A DNA stretch of 55,249 nt from Prevotella sp. (GTDB lineage Bacteria > Bacteroidota > Bacteroidia > Bacteroidales > Bacteroidaceae), in NCBI GenBank assembly GCA_017509155.1, contig JAFWQE010000024.1:1-55249 (forward strand), read 5' to 3'. Both the position numbers and the translations under genes were made by a program. Under the pieces are notes generated by a model. It made no database searches and had not been told where the DNA came from. It saw only the letters and a list, made by a program, of their open reading frames with translations. Positions 32,079 through 42,295 of this stretch are shown here, in pieces (the first letter of the stretch is position 1; each line of letters begins with the position of its first letter).

Positions 32079-35000
32079 CTACCCGGAAATCATTTTGAGC
32101 AGGTCGCTGGCCGTCAGCTTGTGGCTTTGGCTGGTGCCTTGCAGCATGGCGTCGGCCAGGTTCTTCTTCGTGGCGTGCAGACGCAGTATTTTTTCCTCGA
32201 TGGTGTGCTGGGCAATGAGATGGTAGACCGTCACTTTCTGCTGCTGGCCTATGCGGTGGGCGCGGTCGGTGGCCTGTTGTTCGATGGCAGGATTCCACCA
32301 GGGGTCGAGGTGTATGACGTAGTTGGCTGCCGTGAGGTTGAGCCCGAGTCCGCCAGCCTTCAGGCTGATGATAAACACGGAGTGCTGCCCGTGCTGGAAC
32401 TCGCTGACCAGTCGCTCGCGCTTCTTTATCGGTGTGGAGCCGTCAAGATAGGCATAGCTGATGTTCATCTTGTCGAACGTTTCGCGCACCAATGCAAGGA
32501 ACGACGTGAACTGACTGAAGACGAGCACGTTGTTGCCGCCCTCGACGATGTTCGACACGATGTCCACGAGGGTGTTGATTTTGGAACATTCGCCCGTCCA
32601 TCCTTTCTCTGCCAGTTGCGCTGCGCAGGCCGCTTGTCTGAGTCGTGTGATTTCTGCCAGCGTGTTGACGCTGACCGCTCCCGACGCTTCCTCTTCGAGC
32701 ATCTTCTTGGCGCGGCGGCGTATGACCTCGTAGATGGCCATTTCGTCGTCCGACAGCTCTATGGGCATGTTGATTTCTGTCTTTTCGGGCAGTTCCTCCA
32801 TCACTTCCTGCTTGGTGCGCCTCAGCATGAAGGGGGCAACGATGCGCTTCAGCTGTCGCGACCGCTCCTTGTTGGCATTCTGCTCAATGGGAATGATGTA
32901 TTTCGACATGAACTGCTCGTGGCTGCCCAGTAGTCCGGGATTGATGAACTGGAAGAGGTTCCACAGTTCTCCCAGATGGTTCTGCAGAGGCGTTCCGGTG
33001 AGGATGATGCGGTTCTTGGCCTGCAGCTTCATGGCCGATGCCGAGGTCTTTGTCTCGCGGTTCTTGATGACATGTGCCTCGTCGAGACATACCGTCTGCC
33101 ATTGCTTGCTGAGCAGAGCCTCGCTCTCGGTGACGAAGAGTCCGTAGGAGGTGAGCAGCACGTCGTATTTTCCTGCCTTTTTAATGACCGTGCTTCGGTC
33201 GGGCACGGTGTTGAGCACCTCTACGCTGAGCGTCGGCGCGAAACGTTGCAGCTCGTGTTTCCAGTTGGGCACCACCGATGCCGGGGCAGCTACGAGCGCT
33301 GGTCCTTTGCTGGCATTGTGGAGCATGAAGGCAATGGCCTGCACGGTCTTGCCCAAGCCCATGTCGTCGGCCAGACAGACGCCGGCTCCCCATCCGGTCA
33401 TTCTGACCATCCATGCGAAGCCCTCGTGCTGATAGTCGCGCAGTTCGGCTTTCAGCTGCATGGGGTCGCGAGGTCGCTGAGCCATGCTTCTCTTGATTTT
33501 CTCCTGAAGCTGGTCAAGGCGCTTGTCGTGCTTGATGCAGACTTCACCGTTGAGCGCATTGCCCAACAGTGAGGCATGAAACTCGGAAATCTGAAGGTGG
33601 TCGCGGTTTCTCACAGCCAGGCTCTCGATGCGCGACAACTGTCTGCGCAGCTTCTCGCTGATGGCCAGGAAGTCGGTGTCGTTCAGCCGGATGAAGCCTT
33701 TCATGGGTGATTCGGCAATGAGCTGCAAAAGCTGTGAAACCGAAAGAACTGTGTCTTCGTCGACAGGAATGTCGCCCTCCACCTCAAACCATCCGCTATT
33801 CGACTTCAGGGCGATGTTCCATTGTCCTGGCTGCGAAAACTTCAGGTTGATGTTTCCGCCTTCGGGCCATTCCATGTAGAACTGTTCGGTGTGCTGCTGT
33901 ATGAATTCCATGAGCATGAGCAGCGATTCGGCCGACATGGTGATAGCCGACGAGAAGTCGGTGACGCTGTTGTTTGCGTTGAGGTCATTGTCTTCTATGA
34001 ATGTCCTGAGCAGTTCCAGATTGCTTCGTTCGCCCTTGATGTCGCGCTTTACCTGATAGCGCGCACCGTTGGCCTCTGCCACGCAGGGGTTGAGTCCCTT
34101 GGCAGGTTGCAGCAGTGTTGCGCCGTCGGCAAGGGGACGTGCCAGACAAGTGGCGTTGAACAGGTTGCGCAAGCCGGGCGCCGGCAACACCTGAATGCAT
34201 AGCTGCGACGAGCCGTCGCGCTGAGGAAGTGTGGAGCCACCTTCCACCAGGTCGCTGTGCACTTCCACCGTGTCACATATCTTCGGTATGAACTCGCGCA
34301 GTTTCTGCTCAGCGCTGAGTGGGAAGGCCCCCACGCCGAGCAGCTTCTGGTAGTAGGTGCGCTGTATGTCGCTAATTTTGATGACAGTGTAGTGCGTGTC
34401 GCTGTCCTTCCGGTAGACGCACTCGTTCTTCCATTTCGCGTTGCCGATGTTTGACTTGATGGTGAATGCCGTGGCTGTTCGCTCAATGATGAGGTAGGGC
34501 TTTTCCTCCACGATGGTGACCGGAGCGTAGGGCGGATAACGACCTACATAGGTTCTGTTGCTGCCGACGAGTAGCGGCAGGGCTTTCTGCATCTCTATTT
34601 CGTATGTGTACCATCCCGTCAGCGATGCCGCTATCTTGCGGTCGGTGTCGTCCATGAAGGGCGTGCCTTTCCTGAATGTCTCGTATGACATTTGTTTGCC
34701 GGCTCCCCATTCGCCTGTCTTCAGACGCGACTGCTCCTTGATGGTGATGCTATCGTTGTTGATGAGGTAGCAGACGCGTTTTTCCTTCATCTGCCTTTTG
34801 TCGTCTTCGCCGAGTGTCAGTTCTTCGAGGATCAGTTCCCACTCCTGCTTGAACTGCAGACGCGAAATGAGCGGGCTGTAGTCGTGGGCGTTGTGTGCTT
34901 GGTCCTGGGTGTTGGCGGGCAGGTACGCGGATAGCTCCTGTCGGAAAATGAACAGGTTGGGAGAGGGTAGGTCTTTCATTGGAGAAGCATTCTCCAAGCC

Positions 35001-36053
35001 GAAAAAGCGGACGACGAGAAATGCCATGTACTGGCTGGCAGGACCAGTTGTTTTGCTCAGAGAATTCTTTATGTGATATTTAGTCGGGGCTTCTCCATCG
35101 GAAAGATAAACGGCAAGAAGACGAACGGCCTCATATTCTGATTGTCTGGCAAAACCATCTTTCTTTTTGAGGGCGTTGAGCTTTGTACCACAGTCGGGTT
35201 TATGGAGATAGTAGGCCATGACAAGCAGATAGTTGATCAGGGCGGTGCTGAAATAGCCTTTTTTGAATGGTGCCACGTCCTTGTTGTGTTCCCTGATGGC
35301 CTTACTGAACTGTTTGAACGCGGTTTCATATTCGCCGTGGTAGAGTGCGTTGGTGCCGGAAAGCAGATGGGCGTAGATGTTGTTGTAGGAGGCGCAGGCA
35401 GCATCGTAGTGGCCACTGTTGAAGAAGCTGGACAGAGCCACCAAGGATTGTAGCGTCTTCCTTTGTTCGTCTGAAACCAAAGAGTATATCCGTTCGGCTA
35501 TTCTGCTCATGTTTTGCTGTGGGTCGGCCATGTCGTATTCAAGCTGATATGACAAGGCTCTTGTCATGAAGTCGAAGACGTCTCCGGCACGAATAGCATG
35601 AATGAGAGGCAGGAAGCAGGGATAAGTGGCAAGGGGAACGAGCATGTCTTGCAACCGGTCGCTTGAGATGCCTTTTGTCGTGATGTCGGTTTTTCTGTCG
35701 ATGCACTTTTGCAAATCCTGAATCATTGTAACAGATTCGGGGTCCTGCTGTTGTCGGAAAAACTTCTCGAAGTGATCCAGCCATTGCCGATTCTCGCAAA
35801 TCATAAAGAGAAGCAGCGGCAGCCTGTGGCGTTCTTGCAGCTCATACTCTTCTCTGTAGGAATAGAGGGTGGGAGTAAGGAAACGCCAGAGCGTGGAGAC
35901 GGTCGTCCGGACGCTTTTGTAAGACACGTCTTCCTTTTTAGCATAGACGGAAAGAACAGACTTGCTGGTGCTGAGACCGGTGAAAGCAAGAAAGCAGAGC
36001 AGCTTGCGCTGCCCTGCTGTGAGTGATTCGTATTCTTTGAATAACTGTTTCAT
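32079..36053 (-). CDS. SNF2-family DEAD/DEAH helicase-like ATPase
   Basis: A 1324-residue protein. The C-terminal 450 residues are a complete Swi2/Snf2 motor: DDMGLGKT (Walker A, about 897-904), DEAH (about 991-994), LTGTPLQN, FINPGLLGSHEQF, APFMLRRTKQEVMEELP, and the second RecA lobe with FSQFTSFLALVRE, LKAGGLGLNLTAANYVIHLD and TDRAHRIGQ. Such motors move along double-stranded DNA to remodel protein-DNA complexes or recycle RNA polymerase. The N-terminal 850 residues are unusually long, begin with a helix-turn-helix-like region, and contain helical repeats (about 100-330) and a beta-rich zone, with no nuclease motif I recognise. It is probably the last gene of the operon running down from 43570. 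Confidence 0.9.
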   Translation of the reverse strand: MKQLFKEYESLTAGQRKLLCFLAFTGLSTSKSVLSVYAKKEDVSYKSVRTTVSTLWRFLTPTLYSYREEYELQERHRLPLLLFMICENRQWLDHFEKFFRQQQDPESVTMIQDLQKCIDRKTDITTKGISSDRLQDMLVPLATYPCFLPLIHAIRAGDVFDFMTRALSYQLEYDMADPQQNMSRIAERIYSLVSDEQRKTLQSLVALSSFFNSGHYDAACASYNNIYAHLLSGTNALYHGEYETAFKQFSKAIREHNKDVAPFKKGYFSTALINYLLVMAYYLHKPDCGTKLNALKKKDGFARQSEYEAVRLLAVYLSDGEAPTKYHIKNSLSKTTGPASQYMAFLVVRFFGLENASPMKDLPSPNLFIFRQELSAYLPANTQDQAHNAHDYSPLISRLQFKQEWELILEELTLGEDDKRQMKEKRVCYLINNDSITIKEQSRLKTGEWGAGKQMSYETFRKGTPFMDDTDRKIAASLTGWYTYEIEMQKALPLLVGSNRTYVGRYPPYAPVTIVEEKPYLIIERTATAFTIKSNIGNAKWKNECVYRKDSDTHYTVIKISDIQRTYYQKLLGVGAFPLSAEQKLREFIPKICDTVEVHSDLVEGGSTLPQRDGSSQLCIQVLPAPGLRNLFNATCLARPLADGATLLQPAKGLNPCVAEANGARYQVKRDIKGERSNLELLRTFIEDNDLNANNSVTDFSSAITMSAESLLMLMEFIQQHTEQFYMEWPEGGNINLKFSQPGQWNIALKSNSGWFEVEGDIPVDEDTVLSVSQLLQLIAESPMKGFIRLNDTDFLAISEKLRRQLSRIESLAVRNRDHLQISEFHASLLGNALNGEVCIKHDKRLDQLQEKIKRSMAQRPRDPMQLKAELRDYQHEGFAWMVRMTGWGAGVCLADDMGLGKTVQAIAFMLHNASKGPALVAAPASVVPNWKHELQRFAPTLSVEVLNTVPDRSTVIKKAGKYDVLLTSYGLFVTESEALLSKQWQTVCLDEAHVIKNRETKTSASAMKLQAKNRIILTGTPLQNHLGELWNLFQFINPGLLGSHEQFMSKYIIPIEQNANKERSRQLKRIVAPFMLRRTKQEVMEELPEKTEINMPIELSDDEMAIYEVIRRRAKKMLEEEASGAVSVNTLAEITRLRQAACAAQLAEKGWTGECSKINTLVDIVSNIVEGGNNVLVFSQFTSFLALVRETFDKMNISYAYLDGSTPIKKRERLVSEFQHGQHSVFIISLKAGGLGLNLTAANYVIHLDPWWNPAIEQQATDRAHRIGQQQKVTVYHLIAQHTIEEKILRLHATKKNLADAMLQGTSQSHKLTASDLLKMISG

Positions 36054-36109
36054 TCAATTTTTGGAAATGGTGAAGCTCTCTGCAGGCAGAGACGCTTCAT
36101 TTCTGTCGG

Positions 36110-39010
36110 TTAGTAACCGAATATTTCCTCGGTAGTGAGGCGGCGTATGGGTCCTATCTTCTGAAGCGCTTCGATGTCGAGCTCCTTCTCGTCGCCCAGA
36201 ATGACGTAGCGGTAGGGCTTATGGGCCATCTGCTGCTGCTCGAAGTTGACGATGTCCTTCAGTGTCAGGCCAGGCAGTGCGTTGTAGATGCGCTCGTCCT
36301 CGTCGTAGTCGATGCCGAGGCGCTGTGCGCTGAGCCAAGCGTTGATGAGGCTGAACTTGGTGGTGCGCTCAGTGGCCAGTCGCTTGGTGAGGGCGTCCTT
36401 GGCAATGCGGAAGGCCGTCTCGCTCTGCGGAATGGTGTCGAGGATGTTGTGGAACTGATGGATGCAGTCCATCATCTTGTCGTTCTGCGTGATGATGTGC
36501 GTGAAGAAGTATTCGGGATTCTCCTTGTAGCCTGGTTCCACGTAGGCTGCATAGGCATTGTAGGCCAGTCCGCGAGCCTCGCGCAGTTCCTGGAAGACGA
36601 TGGTGTTCATGCCTCCGCCGTAGTACTCGTTGAAGAGTGCCTTGACGGCAGTTTCCTGCGGTTGCCATGGGCGTTGCTCGTTGTGAATCATGCGCATATA
36701 GATGTTCTTGGCATCGTAGGGAGCAATGAGCACCTCGTTCTGTGGCGTGGCCTGCAGGGCGTAGTGGCGTCCCTGGGGCACGGGGAGGAAGCGCTTGCCC
36801 GTCTTGTGCTGCTTGGTGACGACGTCGGCCAGCTGCTTCTCGCTCATGGGACCATAATATAATAAGGTGTGCTCATACTTCGACAGGTCCTTCAGGAGGT
36901 TAAGCAGTTCCTGCGGATCCTGCTGGCGCAGCTGGTCGGCTGTCAGGTTGTTGCGGTAGGGGTTGTAGGGCCCGTAGATGCCATAGTTCACCAGTGCGCT
37001 GAAGTTTGAGTTCTGGTTGAGCTTGGCGTCGGCGCGCGACTTCTCGAGCAGCTGTATGTACTGCTCCCAGGCGTCGCGGTCCACCTTGGCGTTCTTCATG
37101 ACATTCTCCATGAGAGCCAGTGCCTGCGGCATGTTCTCGCTGAGTCCGCTCAGGGTGACATAGATGGTGCGGCTGCCCACGTTGATGCTGTAGTCGCATG
37201 CCAGTTTGTAGAACTGCTGCTTGATTTGCTGGTTGGTGAGCTTGTCGGTGCCAAGATACTCCAGGTAGCTCGGTGCGTAGCTGTACTTCAGGTTCGCTTC
37301 CTCGCCGAACTTATACTCGAACGCCATGGTGAAACGGCCATTCTCCACGTTCTTTACGTAGATATAGGGAATGTTCTTCTTGGTCTTTCCGAAGGTGAGG
37401 TCGCGCTTGAAGTCGACGAAACGTGGCTGGATGGGCTCCACCTTCGAGTTCTGCACGTCCTTCACGAACTGGCTCATCAGGTCGCGGTTGGTAGGAATGG
37501 CTGTGATGGCCGGCTTGTCAATCTTCTTCAGGTTCTTGTCTTCGCCCTGTCGCTTGTACACCACGACATAGTTGTCGCGGAAGTGGCGGGCTACGAAGTC
37601 CATGATCTGCTGTTTGGTCATCTTTGAGATGCGGTCCAGATAGCCAACCTCCTGTTCCCACGGCACCTCGTTGATGTAGGTGTTGACAAAGCTGTTGGCG
37701 CGGAAGTAGTTGCTTTCCAGTGAGTTGTAGTAGTCGAGCTTGGCATTGTTGATGACCGACGGCAGCAGGTCGTCGGAGAAGTCGCCTCGCTTCAGCTTGT
37801 CGATTTCGGCCAACAAGAGCGTTTTCACCTCGTCGAGCGTCTGTCCTTCCTTGGGCGTGCCGCCGAGGATGAATGCAGAATAGTCGCGCAGGGTTTCTGC
37901 GCCGCCCCATGCACCGAGCATCTTCATCTGCTGGTTGATGTTGAGGTCGATGAGGCCGGCCGTGCCGTTGCTCAGCATGTCCTCGATGACCTGCAGGGTG
38001 TCTGTCTGAAGCGAGTTTCCTCGTTCGAAGCGCCATCCCATCCACATGGTCTCAGCCTCCAGTCCGTAGACGGTGGTGTCGCGCGGTGCCGTGATGGGGG
38101 CCAGGGCGGGGAACTCAGGCTGACGGACATCGGCTCCGGGCTGCCATGAACCGAAATACCGGTCGATGGTGGCGATGACCTTGTCGGGGTCGAAGTCGCC
38201 TGCCATGCAGATGGCCACGTTGTTGGGGCGATACCACTTGTTGAAGTAGTTCTTGATGTTTGTAATCGACGGGTTCTTCAGGTGTTCCTGTGTTCCGATG
38301 GTGGTCTGGGTTCCGTAGGGGTGGGTGGGGAAGAGCATGCGGCTCATCGACTCCCACAGTTTGCGCGAGTCCTTGGCAATGCCGATGTTGTACTCCTCGT
38401 AGACGGCCTCGAGCTCCGTGTGGAAGCCGCGGATTACCATGTTCTGGAAACGGTCGGCCTGAATCTTGGCCCAGTTCTCCACCTCGTTGGACGGAATGTC
38501 CTCGGTGTAACAGGTCACGTCGTTGGAGGTGTAGGCGTTGGTGCCTTCGGCTCCGATGGCCGACATGAGCTTGTCGTATTCATTGGGGATGAAGTATTGG
38601 GCTGCCAGCTGCGACACACTGTCGATCTCGTGGTACTTCTGGCGACGCAGCTCGGGGTCGGTGAGCAGACGGTATTCCTCGTAGCGCTGCTGTATGTCGT
38701 CGAGGAAAGGCTTCTCGGCCACAGGGTCTGTCACGCCGTACTTATCTGTGCCCTTGAACATCAGGTGCTCCAGATAGTGGGCAAGGCCCGTGGTCTCGGC
38801 TGGGTCGTTCTTCGAACCTGTGCGCACGGCGATGTAGGTCTGGATGCGCGGTTTCTCGTTGTTGACAGAAAGATACACTTTCAGTCCGTTCTGAAGCGTG
38901 TAGATGCGTGTGTGCATCATGTCGCCGGGAACGGTCTGATAGGTGTAGTCCTTGGCTTGCACTGATGAAAAAGCCAGTGCAAGCAGCAATGATACAAAAA
39001 GTTTTCTCAT
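36110..39010 (-). CDS. Secreted/periplasmic M16 zinc peptidase (pitrilysin family)
   Basis: A 966-residue peptidase. I place the start at 39010 (MRKLFVSLLLALAFSSVQAK, a signal peptide); the longer open frame overlaps the upstream gene. The inverted zinc motif H78-x-x-E81-H82 (AHYLEHLMFKGT) is intact, with the distal Glu in ELEAVYEEYN. The usual four-lobed fold is present with inactive C-terminal halves. M16 enzymes degrade peptides enclosed in a clam-shell chamber. It is 35 bp downstream of the DUF4954 gene and 56 bp upstream of the SNF2 gene. Confidence 0.92.
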   Translation of the reverse strand: MRKLFVSLLLALAFSSVQAKDYTYQTVPGDMMHTRIYTLQNGLKVYLSVNNEKPRIQTYIAVRTGSKNDPAETTGLAHYLEHLMFKGTDKYGVTDPVAEKPFLDDIQQRYEEYRLLTDPELRRQKYHEIDSVSQLAAQYFIPNEYDKLMSAIGAEGTNAYTSNDVTCYTEDIPSNEVENWAKIQADRFQNMVIRGFHTELEAVYEEYNIGIAKDSRKLWESMSRMLFPTHPYGTQTTIGTQEHLKNPSITNIKNYFNKWYRPNNVAICMAGDFDPDKVIATIDRYFGSWQPGADVRQPEFPALAPITAPRDTTVYGLEAETMWMGWRFERGNSLQTDTLQVIEDMLSNGTAGLIDLNINQQMKMLGAWGGAETLRDYSAFILGGTPKEGQTLDEVKTLLLAEIDKLKRGDFSDDLLPSVINNAKLDYYNSLESNYFRANSFVNTYINEVPWEQEVGYLDRISKMTKQQIMDFVARHFRDNYVVVYKRQGEDKNLKKIDKPAITAIPTNRDLMSQFVKDVQNSKVEPIQPRFVDFKRDLTFGKTKKNIPYIYVKNVENGRFTMAFEYKFGEEANLKYSYAPSYLEYLGTDKLTNQQIKQQFYKLACDYSINVGSRTIYVTLSGLSENMPQALALMENVMKNAKVDRDAWEQYIQLLEKSRADAKLNQNSNFSALVNYGIYGPYNPYRNNLTADQLRQQDPQELLNLLKDLSKYEHTLLYYGPMSEKQLADVVTKQHKTGKRFLPVPQGRHYALQATPQNEVLIAPYDAKNIYMRMIHNEQRPWQPQETAVKALFNEYYGGGMNTIVFQELREARGLAYNAYAAYVEPGYKENPEYFFTHIITQNDKMMDCIHQFHNILDTIPQSETAFRIAKDALTKRLATERTTKFSLINAWLSAQRLGIDYDEDERIYNALPGLTLKDIVNFEQQQMAHKPYRYVILGDEKELDIEALQKIGPIRRLTTEEIFGY

Positions 39011-39045
39011 ATTATACATAAATTGGTTTGAATCTTCTTGAGGCA

Positions 39046-40917
39046 TCAGGCCATGTCCTCGTAGTCGATTTCGTGGTCGAGCTTGTTGATGAAGTCGTGG
39101 AATACCTCTTCCTCCACGTCGCCCATGGCATATTCCTTCTCGGCATCCTTCCTGATTTCTCCGATCCATGTGCGGCGAGCCTTGATGTAGTCCTCGCGAA
39201 TGCGCTGGGCATCTTCCTCGGTAATCTCGGTCAGATTGTAGTAGTCGAGAATCATCTGATACGTCCATGCCCACTGGTACTTGCGGTAGTTCTCGTCGAT
39301 TTCCACGAAGCGGTCGATGACAGCCTGTATGGTCTTAAGCGTTCCGTTCTTGATGTCGCTGATGAGCTTGGCTTCCTCGCTCTCGGGCAGCAGCAGTCCG
39401 CTCAGGTCGATCCAGTTGCCCTTGCCCGTTTCCGTCGTGGGCTTGGCAAAGTAGTTGTGCTTCTTGGCCCGCTTGAGCACGGCACCCATATAGAGGCGCA
39501 GGGCGATGTCGTAGTACTTGATGCCTTTGTTGAGTGACGAGGCGTTGATGACATATTCGTGATAGTTGTATTTCGACTGCAGGTCGCCCGATGCGGCCTT
39601 CAGGTTCTCCAGAATCTTCTTTCCCCTGAGAATCTCACCCACGGTGAAGGGCGAGAGCCAGTCGAAGTTGACGATGCTCTTCTGGCTTCCGCTGAGTCGC
39701 TTGTCGCGCTTCGGCCATTTCTTGATGTCGCGATAGAGGCCCACGGTGGTGATGTTGCGGCCAGGCACCAGGTACATATCGTCGTTGTAGGAGATGAGAT
39801 AGGAGAACGGCACGTCGCGTGTGTCGGGATGGTGCATCAACTTTCCCATACAGACAGAGAAAGCGCCAATCTTTGCCGGCATCAGCACATAGCTTCCGCT
39901 GGCGGTCTTTGTGCCTCGCTCCAGTGTGCCGTAGTGGATGGGCCCCATCTTGTAGGCATGGTTGGAGAAGTTGGTGTTTGAGCCTGCATTGTAGAACGAG
40001 AACTGTCCGCCGATGAGCAGGCTCGATTTGTGGTGGCTGGCAGAGAACGGTCCGCAGAAAGCGGCGCAGGCCTCGCCGTTGGACATGTAGCTATTGGCAA
40101 AGAACACGCTCTGCGAGGCAGTGAAGCCGTTGGCGATGTGACAGGCCTCGCCCACAAAGCAGTCCTGTATCTTCACACTGTTGATGATGCTCGAACCGTT
40201 GCAGATGATGGAGTTCTCACAGATGACTCCCGTGCCGATGTAGACAGAGTCGTTGGGACCGTTGAGGATGGAGCAGTCGCTGAGACGCGAGGCACCGTTG
40301 ATCTCGCAGTTGTCGTTGACCACCGTGTTGGTGATTTCCTTGGTGCCGATAATCTTCACGTTGTTGCCGATGATGCCTCGTTCGGGCATGTTGCGCTCAA
40401 TGTCCTCGTTGATGAGACGACGTATCTCGTCCTTGATGTTCTTATCGGTGAAGTGCTTCACCATGAAGGCTGCGAACTGGCTGTTCAGGTTGCCGAAGAT
40501 GATGGCGTTTCCGTCGCCGGCTTCATTGAGCACGCTGATGAGGTTCCCCTCTCCGTAGGTGGCGCCTTCCGTCGTCTCTATGACGCTGACGTTGGCAATG
40601 TAGCAGTCGTCGCCAATCGTATAGTTGTTGATATAGCAGCCCACGTTCTCTATGAGGCAGTTGTCGCCGATGGTGACGTCGCGCAGCGTGGCGCGGTTGA
40701 TGCCGGTATGCTTGATGAAGCCTTTGGTGATTTCCACGTTCTTCTCGAACACACCAAGATTGATCTCGCCATAGAAACTGGTGTTTCTTACGTGGTTGGG
40801 CTGAAAGTCTTCAGCTACGTTCACGGCAGTCCAATCCTCGGCCGTACATCCATTGTTCTCCAGAATGATGATTTCATCTTCTGTCAGTAATCTGTAATTC
40901 TCCATAATCTGATTCAT
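39046..40917 (-). CDS. DUF4954 protein with left-handed beta-helix
   Basis: A 623-residue cytosolic protein; MENYRLL at 40905 is an alternative start. About 60-330 is a left-handed parallel beta-helix of hexapeptide-like repeats (IGDNCLIENVGCYINNYTIG, DDCYIANVSVIETT, IIGNNVKIIGTK), the fold of nucleotidyl- and acyltransferases acting on sugars. The rest is mostly helical (NYRKYQWAWTYQMILDYYNL). DUF4954 proteins are found in Bacteroidota and spirochaetes and have no proven activity; a sugar-nucleotide role is only a guess from the fold. Confidence 0.85.
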   Translation of the reverse strand: MNQIMENYRLLTEDEIIILENNGCTAEDWTAVNVAEDFQPNHVRNTSFYGEINLGVFEKNVEITKGFIKHTGINRATLRDVTIGDNCLIENVGCYINNYTIGDDCYIANVSVIETTEGATYGEGNLISVLNEAGDGNAIIFGNLNSQFAAFMVKHFTDKNIKDEIRRLINEDIERNMPERGIIGNNVKIIGTKEITNTVVNDNCEINGASRLSDCSILNGPNDSVYIGTGVICENSIICNGSSIINSVKIQDCFVGEACHIANGFTASQSVFFANSYMSNGEACAAFCGPFSASHHKSSLLIGGQFSFYNAGSNTNFSNHAYKMGPIHYGTLERGTKTASGSYVLMPAKIGAFSVCMGKLMHHPDTRDVPFSYLISYNDDMYLVPGRNITTVGLYRDIKKWPKRDKRLSGSQKSIVNFDWLSPFTVGEILRGKKILENLKAASGDLQSKYNYHEYVINASSLNKGIKYYDIALRLYMGAVLKRAKKHNYFAKPTTETGKGNWIDLSGLLLPESEEAKLISDIKNGTLKTIQAVIDRFVEIDENYRKYQWAWTYQMILDYYNLTEITEEDAQRIREDYIKARRTWIGEIRKDAEKEYAMGDVEEEVFHDFINKLDHEIDYEDMA

Positions 40918-40987
40918 TTATGTTTGTTGTTGTTATCATCTTTTGGGGGTTACCGTGAACGGCAACATACTAGACGATGTTTGTTGA

Positions 40988-42250
40988 TTATTGTTCTTCT
41001 TCGTCCTCTTCCACGTTGTAGAGGAAGTCGTTGTAAGGGTATTTCTGCACATGCAGCTCGCGCACTTTCTTGTAAAGCGTATCGCGCAGCTGGTCGATGT
41101 TCAGCTTTTCGCGTGCCGAGATGAAGAGCGTGTCTTCGCCAAGCCGGGCCATCCACGTCTTCTGCAGCTCTTCGAGCGAGATGTTCTCTTTCTTCATGGG
41201 TGTCAGGTCGTCGGCTTCTTTCTCCACCCATGTGTAGGCATCAATCTTGTTGAACAGCATGAGCATGGGCTTGTCGGCAGCTCCGAGTTCCTTCAGCGTG
41301 TTGTTCACCACTTGTATCTGCTCTTCAAAGTCGGGATGGGAAATGTCTACGACGTGAACGAGGAGGTCGGCTTCTCGCACCTCGTCGAGGGTTGACTTGA
41401 ACGAGTCAACCAGATCGGTGGGCAGTTTGCGGATGAATCCCACGGTGTCGGCGAGCAGGAAGGGCAGGTTTCCCACCACCACCTTGCGGACGGTGGTGTC
41501 GAGTGTAGCGAAGAGCTTGTTCTCTGCAAACACCTCACTTTTCGAAAGTAGTGTCATGAGGGTCGACTTTCCCACGTTGGTGTAGCCCACAAGCGCTACG
41601 CGAATCAGTCGCCCACGGTTCTTTCGCTGCGTTGTCTTCTGCCTGTCAATCTCCACGAGCCGCTGTTTCAGCAGGGTGATGCGCTGCAGGATGATGCGGC
41701 GGTCCATTTCGAGCTGCGTCTCACCAGGTCCGCGCAGTCCTACGCTTCCCTTTCCGCCTCCGCTGCCAGAACCGCCGCCTTGTCGTTCCAGGTGGGTCCA
41801 AAGACGCTGCAGTCGAGGCAGCATGTAGCGATACTGCGCCAGCTCCACCTGCGTCTTTGCGTTGGCTGTCTGCGCACGCATGGCAAAGATATCGAGAATA
41901 AGACTCGTGCGGTCAAGTATCTTCACCTTCAGTTCGGCCTCAATGTTGCGTATCTGTTTGGCAGACAGCTCATCGTCGAAGATAACCATGCCCACCTCGC
42001 GCTCCATGTCTTCCTCCTGTTTGATGAATTGCTTGATCTCTTCGAGCTTTCCCTTGCCGACGTAGGTCACCTGACTCGGTCCGCCTACGCGCTGGGTGAA
42101 CCTTTTCACGCATACGGCGCCGGCCGTCTCGGCCAGGAACTCCAGCTCGTCAAGATATTCTTTTGTCTTGGCCTCGTCCTGCTGTTGCGTGATGAGTCCC
42201 ACCAGTACGGCGGTCTCGGCCTTGACCTCGGATATTACGAATTCTTTCAT
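40988..42250 (-). CDS. hflX: GTPase HflX
   Basis: A 420-residue ribosome-associated GTPase that splits stalled or stressed 70S ribosomes. The N-terminal HflX domain (about 10-155) ends in the Gly/Ser-rich loop (158-167) and GLRGPGETQLEMDRR. G-domain motifs: G1 GYTNVGKST (222-230), G3 DTVGF (268-272), G4 NKID, G5 SAR. Length matches the family. It sits between the DUF4954 and YARHG genes with gaps of 70 and 45 bp. Confidence 0.96.
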   Translation of the reverse strand: MKEFVISEVKAETAVLVGLITQQQDEAKTKEYLDELEFLAETAGAVCVKRFTQRVGGPSQVTYVGKGKLEEIKQFIKQEEDMEREVGMVIFDDELSAKQIRNIEAELKVKILDRTSLILDIFAMRAQTANAKTQVELAQYRYMLPRLQRLWTHLERQGGGSGSGGGKGSVGLRGPGETQLEMDRRIILQRITLLKQRLVEIDRQKTTQRKNRGRLIRVALVGYTNVGKSTLMTLLSKSEVFAENKLFATLDTTVRKVVVGNLPFLLADTVGFIRKLPTDLVDSFKSTLDEVREADLLVHVVDISHPDFEEQIQVVNNTLKELGAADKPMLMLFNKIDAYTWVEKEADDLTPMKKENISLEELQKTWMARLGEDTLFISAREKLNIDQLRDTLYKKVRELHVQKYPYNDFLYNVEEDEEEQ

Positions 42251-42295
42251 TATTGCTTTCTGATGATTGTAAACAAAGCCCGGACAGGTGACTTG

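Noticed and set aside
39011-39274. N-terminal extension of the M16 peptidase
   Set aside because: Overlaps the DUF4954 gene; the ATG at 39010 begins a proper signal peptide.
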